Assembly: GCA_002720865.1 (NCBI GenBank)
Contig: PBIO01000031.1
Coordinates: forward strand, 372,001 to 436,000
Source of the DNA: Halobacteriovorax sp.
Lineage (GTDB): Bacteria; Bdellovibrionota; Bacteriovoracia; Bacteriovoracales; Bacteriovoracaceae
Direction: 5' to 3'
DNA length: 64,000 nucleotides
Shown here: positions 52,216 through 61,998 of the stretch, piece by piece
How positions within the stretch are numbered: the stretch's first letter is position 1
How the letters are laid out: every line of letters starts with the position of its first letter
Position numbers and translations under genes: made by a program
The notes under the pieces: generated by a model
The model's input: the letters and a program-made list of their open reading frames with translations, nothing else
The model's database searches: none
What the model was told of the DNA's origin: nothing

Positions 52216-54123
52216 TTATAATGCGCCCGATTTAATTTCTTCAACGACTTCTGGGTTGAGAAGGGTTGAGGTATCGCCAAGGTTTGAGGTTTCGCCGGAG
52301 GCGACCTTTCTTAGGATACGACGCATGATTTTTCCGGAGCGGGTTTTTGGTAGGCCGCTGACGACTTGGACTTTATCGGGTTTAGCGATAGGTCCAATCA
52401 TCTTGATAACCATTTCATTTAGCTCTTTATGGATGGCCTCGTGGTCCTGGGCCTTGGAGCTTTGCGGGTTCCAGATCACATAGGCGTAAATTCCTTGGCC
52501 TTTGATATCGTGAGGAAAACCTACGACAGCGGACTCAACAATATCTTCGTGCTGGTTAAGAGCGTCTTCTACTTCGGCCGTTCCCATTCTATGTCCTGAA
52601 ACATTGATCACGTCGTCAACTCTACCTGTTATTCGGTAGCGTCCTTGATCGTCTCTTTTGGCGCCGTCACCAGTGAAGTAAAGACCTGGGTAAGTAGAGA
52701 AGTATGTTTGTTTGTATCTCTCATGATCGCCCCAGATCGTACGGGCCATTCCTGGCCATGGAGTACGAATGCAAAGGTTTCCTTCAGCAGGAGAGCCTTC
52801 GATTTCTTTTCCGTCAGCGTCTACGAAGATTGGATCAACTCCAGGAAGAGGAGCTTCAGCAAAGCTAGGGATAAAGTCCCCAACATTTGGAAGAGGCGAG
52901 ATCATGATCCCACCTGTTTCCGTTTGCCACCAAGTATCTACGATGGGGCATTTTTCTTTACCTACGTTTTTGTTGTACCACTCCCAGGCCTCTTCGTTGA
53001 TAGGCTCGCCAACTGAGCCTAATACTTTTAGGGAAGAGAGGTCGTGCTTATTAACTAGGTCCGTGCCATGGGCCTCAAGGGCGCGAATAGCAGTAGGCGC
53101 TGTATAAAAGTGAGTGACTTTATGTTTTTGAGTGGCCTCCCAGAAACGTCCGGCGTCTGGGTAAGTTGGGACACCTTCGAACATAACTTGAGTTGAGCCG
53201 TTTAGAAGTGGTCCATAGGAGATATAGGAGTGACCAGTGATCCATCCAATATCGGCCGTACACCAAAAGATATCATCTTCACCAACTTGAAAAACATTCT
53301 TATAGGTTTCACCGGCCCAAACCATATAACCACCAGTTGTGTGAAGAAGGCCTTTAGGTTTTCCAGTGGAGCCAGAAGTGTAAAGGATAAAGAGGGGATC
53401 TTCTGCTTGCATTTCTTCGGCCGGACAATTGGTATCAGCGGAATCAAGAAGGGGAGCTAACCAATGATCTCTTCCTTCAGTCATGTTAACGCTTTCCCCA
53501 ACTCTTTTAGATACAAGAACTGACTTTATTGTGGGACAGGTCTTTAGGGCCTCGTCTGTGATTTCTTTTAAAGGAATTGTTTTAGCCCCTCTAAAGCCAG
53601 CGTCGTTAGTTACTACGATGGACGCCTCGCAGTCTTGAATTCTTCCAGCTAGGGCGTTGGCCGAAAAACCACCGAAGACAACGGAGTGGATTGCACCAAT
53701 TCTAGCGGTGGCAAGAACACCGATAAGTAGCTCAGGAACCATGGACATATAAAAACAAACACGGTCGCCCTTTTTAACACCTTGGTTTTTTAAAACATTA
53801 GCAAACTGACAAACTCTGCCGTGCAGTTCTTTATAGGTGAAATTAATTACTTCTCCATTAGGATCGTTTGGCTCAAAGATGATGGCCGTCTTATCACCCC
53901 TTGTTTCAAGGTGACGGTCCAGACAGTTTTCTGTGATGTTTAAGGTGGCCCCATCAAACCATTTAACGTTTAGGTCTTTAAAGTTTCCAGTCTGAACGCT
54001 AGTCCATGGTTTCTTCCAGGTATAATTTCCGGCAACCTCGGCCCAAAAGCCGTCAATATTATCTAAACTCATTTTGTAGAAGTTCTTATAATCGTCTTTA
54101 TTCTTGATGGTATTCATGCTCAT
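52216..54123 (-). CDS. acsA: Acetyl-CoA synthetase (AMP-forming)
   Basis: 635 residues, full family length. The N-terminal ACAS region is NIDGFWAEVAG. The P-loop is YTSGSTGKPKG, with VDTWWQTETGG (acetate and AMP pocket), YFTGDGAKRDDQGRYRITGR (A8 hinge region) and the C-terminal PKTRSGKIMRR with the lysine that is acetylated in relatives. It activates acetate to acetyl-CoA through acetyl-AMP in the cytoplasm. ATG 54123 and ATG 54117 are both possible starts behind GAGAGGG. Here it would recover acetate next to the leucine and aromatic catabolic genes. Confidence 0.96.
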   Translation of the reverse strand: MSMNTIKNKDDYKNFYKMSLDNIDGFWAEVAGNYTWKKPWTSVQTGNFKDLNVKWFDGATLNITENCLDRHLETRGDKTAIIFEPNDPNGEVINFTYKELHGRVCQFANVLKNQGVKKGDRVCFYMSMVPELLIGVLATARIGAIHSVVFGGFSANALAGRIQDCEASIVVTNDAGFRGAKTIPLKEITDEALKTCPTIKSVLVSKRVGESVNMTEGRDHWLAPLLDSADTNCPAEEMQAEDPLFILYTSGSTGKPKGLLHTTGGYMVWAGETYKNVFQVGEDDIFWCTADIGWITGHSYISYGPLLNGSTQVMFEGVPTYPDAGRFWEATQKHKVTHFYTAPTAIRALEAHGTDLVNKHDLSSLKVLGSVGEPINEEAWEWYNKNVGKEKCPIVDTWWQTETGGIMISPLPNVGDFIPSFAEAPLPGVDPIFVDADGKEIEGSPAEGNLCIRTPWPGMARTIWGDHERYKQTYFSTYPGLYFTGDGAKRDDQGRYRITGRVDDVINVSGHRMGTAEVEDALNQHEDIVESAVVGFPHDIKGQGIYAYVIWNPQSSKAQDHEAIHKELNEMVIKMIGPIAKPDKVQVVSGLPKTRSGKIMRRILRKVASGETSNLGDTSTLLNPEVVEEIKSGAL

Positions 54124-54393
54124 GGCACCCTCTCTTTATATAAGCTTATTTTTTAAACCCCGCTATCTTAGGGCAAGTACGGGGAAAGTGACAAATTTCT
54201 AAGGCGAGGGCAAAGCCAAGCTAAGTGTCCATTATTTAGAATAAACACCAATAAATTCAGAGGTTTATCTCTGTGATGCCCATTATTTGAGGGTATTTCT
54301 AGGTTCAAAACCGTAGCCAATCTATAATTAACCAACTGCGGTACTCAAGTTTTTAGAGATTTGTCCGATTAGTGAGAAGACGAGGATAAAAAG
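54124..54393. other. Divergent control region between acs and the large secreted gene
   Basis: About 270 bases without a gene. A near-repeat TGTCCATTATTTAGA (54226-54240) and TGCCCATTATTTGA (54277-54290) lies 51 bases apart, flanking a CAGAG-GTTTAT-CTCTG palindrome (54258-54273). These are candidate operator sites for either gene. Confidence 0.4.
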
Positions 54394-57300
54394 ATGAAGA
54401 AAGACCTTATGAAAACGACAATTAAGCTACTCTTACTAAGCGCTATGATTGGGTTTATTCAATCAGCTCAGGCAGAGGACCCAGTGACCCCAAGTTTTGA
54501 TTCTTGGCGAGCACCTCTAAAACTTTCTTTTGGTTCATTTGAACAAGAAAAGTCACAGGGAAATTTTGGATTGAACTACGGTGGTTTTGCTGGTGGAACT
54601 CAAAGCTATACTTGGAATTTATCTGATGATTCAGAGTATGGTGGTGGCTTTTCTCTAGGGACCTATAAGCTTTTTGATTGGAATAAAAGTGTCTTTTCAA
54701 CTGATGATCTTTTAAGTCTTAGTTCTTCGAGCTGTATAAGACCTTGTGATAAGGATGCCTGGAATTGCGGTTGGGGACCTATTACAGACGAAGAGTATCA
54801 AAAGCGATTAAAAAGCTGCGGCGTTGACCCAAGCTTTAAGCCGGTAAAGTTAGTTTCTGACTCTTCTAAAAATACATTAAGATGTGAATTTGGTCAGGGG
54901 ATTGAACCCTTTGAACTTTCTTATAAGTCGATTAAGGATCTAATTGACTATGACTGTGATGCAAAGAGAGAGCTTGGAGACGGGGCCTATTGCTACTGCG
55001 TTCTAAGAAAGTCAGGAGATCCTAAAAATAAAAACTATACTCCGCTTACTCCAAGTGATGTTGCGACTCTTGAGTCATTAACAAAGCTTGATAACTATCA
55101 GCGAGAAGTCATGAAGTTAGAGCAAGACTTTGCTTCAACTGCTGCCATTTTGTCGGAAGCCTTTCATTCACCAGATGATGATCTTAAAAAGCTTTTTGAA
55201 AGTGATGAGAAAAATCAAGTTTGTCTTCCAGGAAGTTTTACTCAGCTAGAGGCCTTTTTAAAGGATGCTCCTGGCGATGAAGGGAGTGCTTGTGGGAAAA
55301 GAGGACTTGCTTCACTTGATAATATTTTTAAGCTTAATGTTGCTCAGAAAAAATGTGCTGAATCTTCTGATTCTGACTGTGTAGATAAAGCTATTAAGGA
55401 ACAAGAAAAAGGAAGTATGTTCTCGGCCATTAACCAAAAAACGGCTGAGGAATATGCTAAAAGAAATAACTTAACTCCAGAAGAAATCAAGGCGAGAGAG
55501 AACTTTAATCCGGTTCAGTACGATAAAAACTGCGAGGTTCGTAAGACTGTTGCCGCCCATATTCAATCTGCAATGGTTGGTGGCCTCCATCAAGCCAAAG
55601 GCATGGCCCTTCAGTATGCTGAGGAGAATGGGGTAGAAATGGTTGATGGACAGGTGGACCTTTCAACTTGTCCTCCCGACGGAACAAGCATGCCTCCACA
55701 AATGTTAAATTATATTTCAGCCGTTGCTAAAACTATTAGTGACTACAGAAGATCAGGAAAGAGCCCTGACAAATTCGTGGAAGATATGGCGAATAGACCA
55801 GGTGGAGAGTACGCCTTAAATGAGCTGAAAAGAAAAATTGCTGATAATAATTATATTATTGCAGTGGGTGTTTTAAGACACCATTCAGAAACAAAATCAC
55901 CAATGTCAAAACTGCTTCAGATGATGGACGCAGTTATTCCTAATGAAGAAGATCTTGTTAAAAGTGGATACGAAGCAAAACTTTCAGAGATTGTTAGAGT
56001 TGGCTTTAAGAAGATTGAAGTAGATGTCTTGAAATCAGCCATTAAGGGTTGTCATGAGTTTATTAAGAAAACTGAGAATATGTGTATTAAGCTAGCAAAG
56101 GGAGCAAAGGAAGAAGTTAGCCCTGAGCAGTTTAGCCAGCTTAACCCAAAGTCAGCTGCAAGATTTGCTAAACTTTCTGAAAATCTAGGTAGTTTAGAAG
56201 GAATTTCAGAAGCGGCTCTTTCTAGAAAACTAAGTCAGCTTAGATGCGCCAATATCGTAGGTGATGACGAGCTTAAGTATCTTGCCATTCAAAAACCAAA
56301 AGCAGGTGATAAGCCAGAGGTAAGTAATCTTCCGATGGACGGAGTTATTGCTTATAATGAGCCAGATACTTCAGCCAAGGACCCTTCAAAAGTTTCATCT
56401 AACCCTTGGGCCTATTCAGTTTCTGATAGAAGTAGAGTTTTTAGTAAATCAGATAGGGCCGGTATTAGAGGAGTTGCTAAAGCAATTACGGCCACTAGGA
56501 AAAACACCTTTAAGGGACCACTTGCTGAAGCCCAGTCAAAGCTAGGTTCAAAAAATACGGACTCAGGTAATACTGGTGTCTTTAAAGATTCTAATGCAGC
56601 CGTTAAGAATATAGCGAATATGTCACAAAAGTCGTTGCGAGCGGCAACCACACCTGTGAGAGCTGACACGAATCAAGCACCTTCAAGCTTTACTCAAAAC
56701 TTTGCGGGTGTATCTGAAAGTAAAGCTAAAGAAGAAAAAGCAAAAATCGAAAGAGAGAAAAAAGAAGCTGACGATCGCCTTGATGTTATTGCCGCTAGAC
56801 TTGCGGACCTAATGGAAAGCCGTGAGGCCAATAAAAAATCTATCAAAGAAAAAGATAAGCAGTTAACGGATGAAGAAAAAGCCACTGATCCAGATTATCA
56901 GTCTATGCTTATTGAAAAATTAAATCTTGAAAGAGAGATCGCTGCACTAAATCGAGAAAAAGTGGAAAAAGCCACGGCCAAAAAAGAATTTGAAGAGCGT
57001 TTAGCTGAAATTGAATCGGCCTCAGAAGCTGAGGAAAAAGGATCTGCTCAAAAAGAAGCTAGTAAAGTAGCAAAAGCAAAGTCAACTCCATCTAAAACTA
57101 CTGGTGGTAGCACTGGTGGTAGTTCAAAAACTGGTAGAAGTATTGCCTCAGTTGGTTCAGGTTCAGTTGGCTCAGGAGGCGGCGGTGGCTCTGGAGGAGG
57201 AGCAGATAATTCTAATAGCTTTTTTGAAGCAGCCCCTTATGTGATCACCCTAACTCAAGATCAAGTAACGGCCATAAAGCAAAACTTTCAACTTCTAGAA

Positions 57301-57576
57301 AAGCCTGAGCGCTGGGTAGCCGGTGGAAAGCCGCCAGTAATTAGAGAAGGTAATATTTTCTATGAACTTGAAGTAAGAGACGGAAAAATCGTCGTTGATG
57401 CCCTTGGTAACCCAGTAAAAAAGAAGGCCTTAAACGGGTTTAATGTGGAAGGCTTAAGAAAGCCGGCCAGTGGAAAAGTGGCTGACTTACCTAAAGAAGT
57501 TGATAAAGAGGAAGTTAAAAGAAGACGTGCTGCACGAGTACGAAACTTAAATGCCATTCTAGACGGAAATAAATAG
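54394..57576 (+). CDS. Large secreted protein of unknown function (coiled-coil and Gly-rich linker)
   Basis: 1060 residues with signal peptide ending QSAQA. The N-terminal 30-230 are beta-rich with several cysteines (SSSCIRPCDKDAWNCGW). Residues about 230-640 are mainly helical. Residues 780-905 form a strongly charged coiled coil (AKEEKAKIEREKKEADDRL). A Ser/Gly-only linker (GSVGSGGGGGSGGG, near 925-945) leads to a compact C-terminal domain (AAPYVITLTQDQVTAIKQNF) and a basic tail. No enzyme motif seen. Probably a periplasmic or surface structural protein. Monocistronic, with a hairpin terminator behind it. Confidence 0.7.
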   Translation: MKKDLMKTTIKLLLLSAMIGFIQSAQAEDPVTPSFDSWRAPLKLSFGSFEQEKSQGNFGLNYGGFAGGTQSYTWNLSDDSEYGGGFSLGTYKLFDWNKSVFSTDDLLSLSSSSCIRPCDKDAWNCGWGPITDEEYQKRLKSCGVDPSFKPVKLVSDSSKNTLRCEFGQGIEPFELSYKSIKDLIDYDCDAKRELGDGAYCYCVLRKSGDPKNKNYTPLTPSDVATLESLTKLDNYQREVMKLEQDFASTAAILSEAFHSPDDDLKKLFESDEKNQVCLPGSFTQLEAFLKDAPGDEGSACGKRGLASLDNIFKLNVAQKKCAESSDSDCVDKAIKEQEKGSMFSAINQKTAEEYAKRNNLTPEEIKARENFNPVQYDKNCEVRKTVAAHIQSAMVGGLHQAKGMALQYAEENGVEMVDGQVDLSTCPPDGTSMPPQMLNYISAVAKTISDYRRSGKSPDKFVEDMANRPGGEYALNELKRKIADNNYIIAVGVLRHHSETKSPMSKLLQMMDAVIPNEEDLVKSGYEAKLSEIVRVGFKKIEVDVLKSAIKGCHEFIKKTENMCIKLAKGAKEEVSPEQFSQLNPKSAARFAKLSENLGSLEGISEAALSRKLSQLRCANIVGDDELKYLAIQKPKAGDKPEVSNLPMDGVIAYNEPDTSAKDPSKVSSNPWAYSVSDRSRVFSKSDRAGIRGVAKAITATRKNTFKGPLAEAQSKLGSKNTDSGNTGVFKDSNAAVKNIANMSQKSLRAATTPVRADTNQAPSSFTQNFAGVSESKAKEEKAKIEREKKEADDRLDVIAARLADLMESREANKKSIKEKDKQLTDEEKATDPDYQSMLIEKLNLEREIAALNREKVEKATAKKEFEERLAEIESASEAEEKGSAQKEASKVAKAKSTPSKTTGGSTGGSSKTGRSIASVGSGSVGSGGGGGSGGGADNSNSFFEAAPYVITLTQDQVTAIKQNFQLLEKPERWVAGGKPPVIREGNIFYELEVRDGKIVVDALGNPVKKKALNGFNVEGLRKPASGKVADLPKEVDKEEVKRRRAARVRNLNAILDGNK

Positions 57577-57583
57577 GTTTTAA

Positions 57584-57605
57584 CGGAGGTTCGTAAGAAC
57601 CTCCG
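57584..57605 (+). terminator. Perfect hairpin after the large secreted gene
   Basis: CGGAGGTTC (57584-57592) pairs with GAACCTCCG (57597-57605) over a GTAA loop, 8 bases past the stop. A short T-rich stretch follows (CGTCTTGTCATTTT), so it is terminator-like rather than canonical. Confidence 0.65.
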
Positions 57606-57670
57606 CGTCTTGTCATTTTGCGCAAAAAATCAGATATTTAGGGGCAATTTTTAGCCATTAGAGGTCCCTA

Positions 57671-59296
57671 GTGCAAGCGCTTAATACACAAATTGAGAAG
57701 GGCTCAAAAGCCTTTAAAGAAAATCAAAAGTTCCATAGTGCTCTTCGAGAAGAGCTATTAGCTAAACTTGAAAAAGTTAAGCTAGGTGGCGGCGAGAAGT
57801 CTGTCGAGCGCCATTTAAAAAGAGGAAAAAGTCTCCCAAGAGAAAGAATTGAAGCGATCTTAGATGATGGCTCTCCTTTTTTAGAACTTTCTAGTCTTGC
57901 GGCCCATGAGCTTTATGAAGAAGGTGAAGTTCCCTCAGCTGGAATGGTGACGGGGATCGGTAGAGTTCACGGTGTTGAATGTTTATTTGTGGCCAATGAC
58001 GCTACTGTAAAAGGGGGAACCTATTTTCCCATGACCGTGAAAAAACATCTTCGCGCCCAAGAAGTGGCCCTTGAAAATAAACTCCCTTGTATCTATTTAG
58101 TGGACTCTGGAGGAGCTTTTCTACCAAGACAAGATGAAGTTTTTCCGGATAAAGATCACTTTGGAAGAATTTTTTATAACCAAGCACAAATGTCCGCTGC
58201 GGGAATCCCTCAGATCGCTGTTGTCCTTGGCTCTTGTACGGCCGGTGGAGCTTATGTTCCTGCCATGTCAGATGAGTCAATTATTGTAAAAGGAAATGGA
58301 ACAATCTTTTTAGGGGGACCGCCACTAGTTAAAGCGGCTACCGGTGAAGAGGTTAGTGCTGAGGACCTTGGAGGAGCCGATGTGCATACCTCTAAGTCTG
58401 GGGTAGCTGATCACTTTGCTGAGAATGAGGAAGAGGCCCTAGAAATCTGTAGGAATATTGTTGAGAACTTAAATTATAAAAGTGCCGGTTTACTTCAAGG
58501 CTTAAAAGAAATCGATGAAGTGGAAAAACCACTATACTCCCCAGAAGAGTTATTAGGTGTTGTGCCCGCTGATACGAGAACTCCTTTTGACGTTAGAGAA
58601 GTGATTGCAAGGTTAGTGGATGGATCTAAGTTTCACGAATTTAAAGAGCGCTATGGGGCAACTCTTGTTTGCGGCTTTGCTAAAATTCATGGTCAGCAAG
58701 TAGGTATAGTGGCCAATAATGGAATTCTTTTTAGTGAGTCTTCACTAAAGGGAGCTCACTTTGTTGAGCTTTGCGGGCAAAGAAAAATCCCACTAGTTTT
58801 TCTTCAAAATATTACTGGTTTTATGGTCGGTAAAAAGTATGAGTCCGGAGGGATTGCTAAGGACGGAGCAAAATTAGTTACGGCCGTTTCAACAGTTAAT
58901 GTACCCAAATTTACGGTCATCATAGGTGGCTCTTTCGGAGCTGGTAATTATGGCATGTGCGGAAGGGCCTATTCACCTAGGTTTTTATGGATGTGGCCCA
59001 ACGCCAGAATCTCTGTCATGGGGGGCGAGCAAGCGGCGGGGGGTTTGACGACCGTTAAACAAGCAGGTCTAGAAGTAAAAGGCCAAAAAACCATGAGTGA
59101 AGAAGAAGTAGCAACTTTTCAAAAACCAATTCTTGATAAATATGAAAAAGAAGGTTCAGCCTATTATTCTACCGCTAGAATCTGGGATGATGGAGTTATT
59201 GATCCGACCCAAACAAGAGATATTCTTGGGCTTGCTATTGCGGCCTCTTTAAACTCTGGAATAGAAGACACCAAGTTTGGTGTCTTTAGGATGTAA
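57671..59296 (+). CDS. liuB: Methylcrotonyl-CoA carboxylase beta subunit (carboxyltransferase)
   Basis: 541 residues from a GTG start with GAGG upstream. The opening [21 protein letters not shown] and [14 protein letters not shown], here quoted in parts, are the usual MCC-beta start. [15 protein letters not shown] and the second-half [16 protein letters not shown] with [10 protein letters not shown] form the two oxyanion sites of the carboxyltransferase. It transfers carboxyl from carboxybiotin to 3-methylcrotonyl-CoA in leucine degradation. First gene of a six-gene operon; the companion hydratase, biotin carboxylase and HMG-CoA lyase make MCC more likely than propionyl- or geranyl-CoA carboxylase. 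Confidence 0.93.
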   Translation: MQALNTQIEKGSKAFKENQKFHSALREELLAKLEKVKLGGGEKSVERHLKRGKSLPRERIEAILDDGSPFLELSSLAAHELYEEGEVPSAGMVTGIGRVHGVECLFVANDATVKGGTYFPMTVKKHLRAQEVALENKLPCIYLVDSGGAFLPRQDEVFPDKDHFGRIFYNQAQMSAAGIPQIAVVLGSCTAGGAYVPAMSDESIIVKGNGTIFLGGPPLVKAATGEEVSAEDLGGADVHTSKSGVADHFAENEEEALEICRNIVENLNYKSAGLLQGLKEIDEVEKPLYSPEELLGVVPADTRTPFDVREVIARLVDGSKFHEFKERYGATLVCGFAKIHGQQVGIVANNGILFSESSLKGAHFVELCGQRKIPLVFLQNITGFMVGKKYESGGIAKDGAKLVTAVSTVNVPKFTVIIGGSFGAGNYGMCGRAYSPRFLWMWPNARISVMGGEQAAGGLTTVKQAGLEVKGQKTMSEEEVATFQKPILDKYEKEGSAYYSTARIWDDGVIDPTQTRDILGLAIAASLNSGIEDTKFGVFRM

Positions 59297-59298
59297 GC

Positions 59299-60090
59299 AT
59301 GAGCAATGAGCTTTTTAAATTTGTTAAAGGAAAACTTGGAATCGTACGGATTGTTTTAAACAGACCAGAGCTGCATAACGCTTTTAACGATGAGATGATC
59401 GCCGGATTAATTAAAGCTTTTGAGGATATTGAAAAAGATGATTCTTTAAGACTTGTGACAATAACTGGAGAGGGAAAATCTTTTTGCGCAGGAGCTGATC
59501 TTAATTGGATGAAAAAGATGGTTGATTATTCTGATGAGGAGAATTTTCAAGACAGTGTAATGTTGGCCAATTTATTTAAGGCCATTAATAATTGCTCTCT
59601 TCCTGTGCTCGCTAAAGTTAACGGAGCAACTCTTGGGGGCGGAACCGGTGTTGTGGCCGCTTGTGATTTTGTTTTAAGTGCTAAGTCTGCAAAGTTCGGT
59701 TTTACGGAAGCAAGGCTCGGGCTAGTTCCCGCCGTGATCTCTCCTTTTGTTATGGCCAAAATAGGAGAGTCTAATGCCAGGGCCTGGTTTTTAAGCGGGG
59801 AGCGCTTTAGTGCAGAAAAGGCCATGGACATGGGATTGGTGCACGAGTTAACTCCTCTTGATAATATAGATAGTGAATTTGAAAAATGGATTGAGCGTTT
59901 CTTAAAGGCCGGACCGCTTGCGGCCAAAGAGGCAAAAGCTTTAATAAAAAATGTTTTAAATTTAAAACCTGAAGAAGTGACTGAATATACCTGTAAGACA
60001 ATCTCTCGTATAAGAACAAGTGAGGAAGGTCAGGAGGGGATGAAAGCACTCTTAGAAAAGCGAAAAGCAAGTTGGTTAGAAAGTGAATAA
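59299..60090 (+). CDS. liuC: 3-methylglutaconyl-CoA hydratase (LiuC-like)
   Basis: 263-residue crotonase two bases after liuB. FCAGADLNWMKKMVDYS and ENFQDSVMLA are typical of methylglutaconyl-CoA hydratases; NGATLGGGTGVVAACD and RLGLVPAVISPFV follow. It hydrates 3-methylglutaconyl-CoA, the MCC product, to HMG-CoA. The stop overlaps the next gene by 8 bases. The DLNWM motif and the place between the MCC subunits make this assignment firmer than a generic enoyl-CoA hydratase. Confidence 0.87.
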   Translation: MSNELFKFVKGKLGIVRIVLNRPELHNAFNDEMIAGLIKAFEDIEKDDSLRLVTITGEGKSFCAGADLNWMKKMVDYSDEENFQDSVMLANLFKAINNCSLPVLAKVNGATLGGGTGVVAACDFVLSAKSAKFGFTEARLGLVPAVISPFVMAKIGESNARAWFLSGERFSAEKAMDMGLVHELTPLDNIDSEFEKWIERFLKAGPLAAKEAKALIKNVLNLKPEEVTEYTCKTISRIRTSEEGQEGMKALLEKRKASWLESE

Positions 60091-61576
60091 GATAAAAAAA
60101 ATACTGATTGCAAATAGAGGAGAGATCGCAGTTCGAGTTGCTCAAACTTGCCGCGAGCTTGGAATTAAAACCATTAGTCTCTATACCCCCGAAGAAACTG
60201 AGCTGCCCCATTCAAGTATTGGGGATGAGTCTTTTAATTTAGGAGAAGGAGCCCTTAGCGAAACTTATTTAAATCAAGACTTAATTATTAGCACGGCCAA
60301 AGAACTTGGTGCCGATGCTATTCATCCTGGTTACGGGTTTTTAAGTGAAAACTCAAGCTTCGCTAAAAAAGTGGTAGCAGCTGGACTGATTTTTATTGGA
60401 CCGGCACCAGCTTCAATTGAGCTTATGGGAGATAAGAAAACCTCCAAGCAAGAAATGGAAAAAATTGGAGCCCCATTAATTCCTGGCTATCATGGGGATG
60501 AGCAAGATGGTGACTTTCTAAAAGCAGAGGCTTCAAAGATTGGTTACCCAGTTCTAATTAAGGCCTCTGCCGGTGGCGGCGGAAAAGGCATGCGTATTGT
60601 AAGGGGCGAATCTGAATTTGAAGAAGCTCTTGCCTCCGCTAAAAGAGAAGCACAAAACGCTTTTGGGAATGATATCGTACTTATTGAGAAATTTATTGTA
60701 AATCCTCGTCATATAGAAGTTCAGGTCTTCGGTGATTCACATGGAAACTGCGTTCATCTTTTTGAAAGAGAGTGCTCTATTCAAAGAAGGCATCAAAAGA
60801 TTATTGAAGAAAGTCCTTCACCGGCGCTTACACCTAAAGTTAGAGAGGCCATAACTAAGTCAGCGGTAGATATTGCAGCAGGGATTAATTATCTTGGAGC
60901 TGGGACGGTTGAATTTATCTACGACGAGGATGATAGCTTTTATTTTTTAGAGATGAATACCAGGCTTCAAGTTGAGCATCCAGTAACGGAGATGATTACT
61001 GGACAGGATCTTGTGGAGTGGCAAATAAAAGTAGCCGCTGGAGAAAAGCTTCCTCTTAAACAAGAGGAGATCACTTGCCGTGGTCATGCAGTGGAGCTTC
61101 GAATCTATGCAGAAGATCCTGATAATGGATTTCTTCCTTCAATCGGAAAGCTAAATATTGTTGGTGAAGCGAAGCTTAGAAATGTAAGGCTAGATACTGG
61201 ATATACTGATGGGAATGAAATTGGTGTTAGTTTTGACCCAATGCTGGCAAAACTAATAGGCTGGGCCGATAGCAGAGAGAAGGCAATCACTAAAGTAAGA
61301 GAATCTCTTAACGACTATCCATTCCTTGGATTAAAAACTAATAGAGAATATCTTGGACGTGTTCTTGAGCACAAGATGTTTATTAAAGGTGAAACCTTTA
61401 CGCATTTTGTGGAGACCTATAGTGAAGATTTAAAAAAGCCTGAGTTATCAGATGAAGAAGTGGCTAAGCTTATCGGGGCCAAGCATATGGCAGGAAATAA
61501 ATCATCGGTAAGAAAATCAAGCTCTACAGAAAATTATAACTGCTGGACTCAGCTAAGTGGATTTAGGAACTGTTAA
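60083..61576 (+). CDS. liuD: Biotin carboxylase part of split methylcrotonyl-CoA carboxylase alpha
   Basis: 497 residues from GTG 60083, coupled to liuC. ILIANRGEIAVRV opens the domain, followed by HPGYGFLSEN, the ATP-grasp loop KASAGGGGKGMRIV, RECSIQRRHQK, EMNTRLQVEHPVTE and RIYAEDP. After the biotin carboxylase ends near 445 the chain continues 50 residues and stops right after WTQLSGFRNC, the W-x-x-x-x-G-F/W-R-x-N motif that normally opens the BT domain of the alpha subunit. The rest (BT remainder and biotin carrier) is the next gene. It carboxylates biotin with ATP and bicarbonate. Confidence 0.9.
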   Translation: MNKIKKILIANRGEIAVRVAQTCRELGIKTISLYTPEETELPHSSIGDESFNLGEGALSETYLNQDLIISTAKELGADAIHPGYGFLSENSSFAKKVVAAGLIFIGPAPASIELMGDKKTSKQEMEKIGAPLIPGYHGDEQDGDFLKAEASKIGYPVLIKASAGGGGKGMRIVRGESEFEEALASAKREAQNAFGNDIVLIEKFIVNPRHIEVQVFGDSHGNCVHLFERECSIQRRHQKIIEESPSPALTPKVREAITKSAVDIAAGINYLGAGTVEFIYDEDDSFYFLEMNTRLQVEHPVTEMITGQDLVEWQIKVAAGEKLPLKQEEITCRGHAVELRIYAEDPDNGFLPSIGKLNIVGEAKLRNVRLDTGYTDGNEIGVSFDPMLAKLIGWADSREKAITKVRESLNDYPFLGLKTNREYLGRVLEHKMFIKGETFTHFVETYSEDLKKPELSDEEVAKLIGAKHMAGNKSSVRKSSSTENYNCWTQLSGFRNC

Positions 61577-61998
61577 TGGGAAAAAAAATATTAATTAACG
61601 ATATTGAATACCAGTATGACTTTAGACAAACTACTGAGAAAGTAGAGATAACTTTAGATGGGAAAGTCTTTAATTTTAGTAAAAAAGACTTGAATTTATC
61701 TAATGATGGAAGACATTTCGTCTTAGACAATAAAGATTTTTTTATTGAAAAGGCCAGCTCCCGTAAGTCTTCGGCCGCCTCTGAAGGTAGCTCAAAGTCT
61801 CCTATGCCTGGAAAGATCTTAAAGGTGCTTTGTAAAGAAGGAGATGCGGTTAAAAAAGGGGATCCCCTTATCATAATGGAAGCCATGAAAATGGAGCATA
61901 CTTTAAAAGCGTCAAAAGACGGTAGGGTTAAAACGGTTAAGTATTCAGAAGGGGAACTTGTTGAAGGGCAAGTTGAACTAGTGGAGCTGGAAGATTAA
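61576..61998 (+). CDS. Biotin carboxyl carrier part of split methylcrotonyl-CoA carboxylase alpha
   Basis: 140 residues. Residues 1-60 (ILINDIEYQYDFRQTTEKVE and following beta strands) resemble the remaining BT domain. A Ser/Ala-rich linker follows, then a biotinyl domain with SPMPGKILKVLCKEGD and EAMKMEHT, in which Lys105 would carry biotin. ATG overlaps the previous TAA by one base. Together with the preceding gene it adds up to a normal alpha subunit of about 640 residues. Confidence 0.9.
   Translation: MGKKILINDIEYQYDFRQTTEKVEITLDGKVFNFSKKDLNLSNDGRHFVLDNKDFFIEKASSRKSSAASEGSSKSPMPGKILKVLCKEGDAVKKGDPLIIMEAMKMEHTLKASKDGRVKTVKYSEGELVEGQVELVELED

Noticed and set aside
60083-61998. Sequencing frameshift as the reason for the split carboxylase alpha chain
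   Set aside because: The junction is a clean TAATG overlap with a plausible start, no homopolymer sits exactly at the break, and a second enzyme (PaaH) is split in the same way; it remains to be excluded with raw reads.
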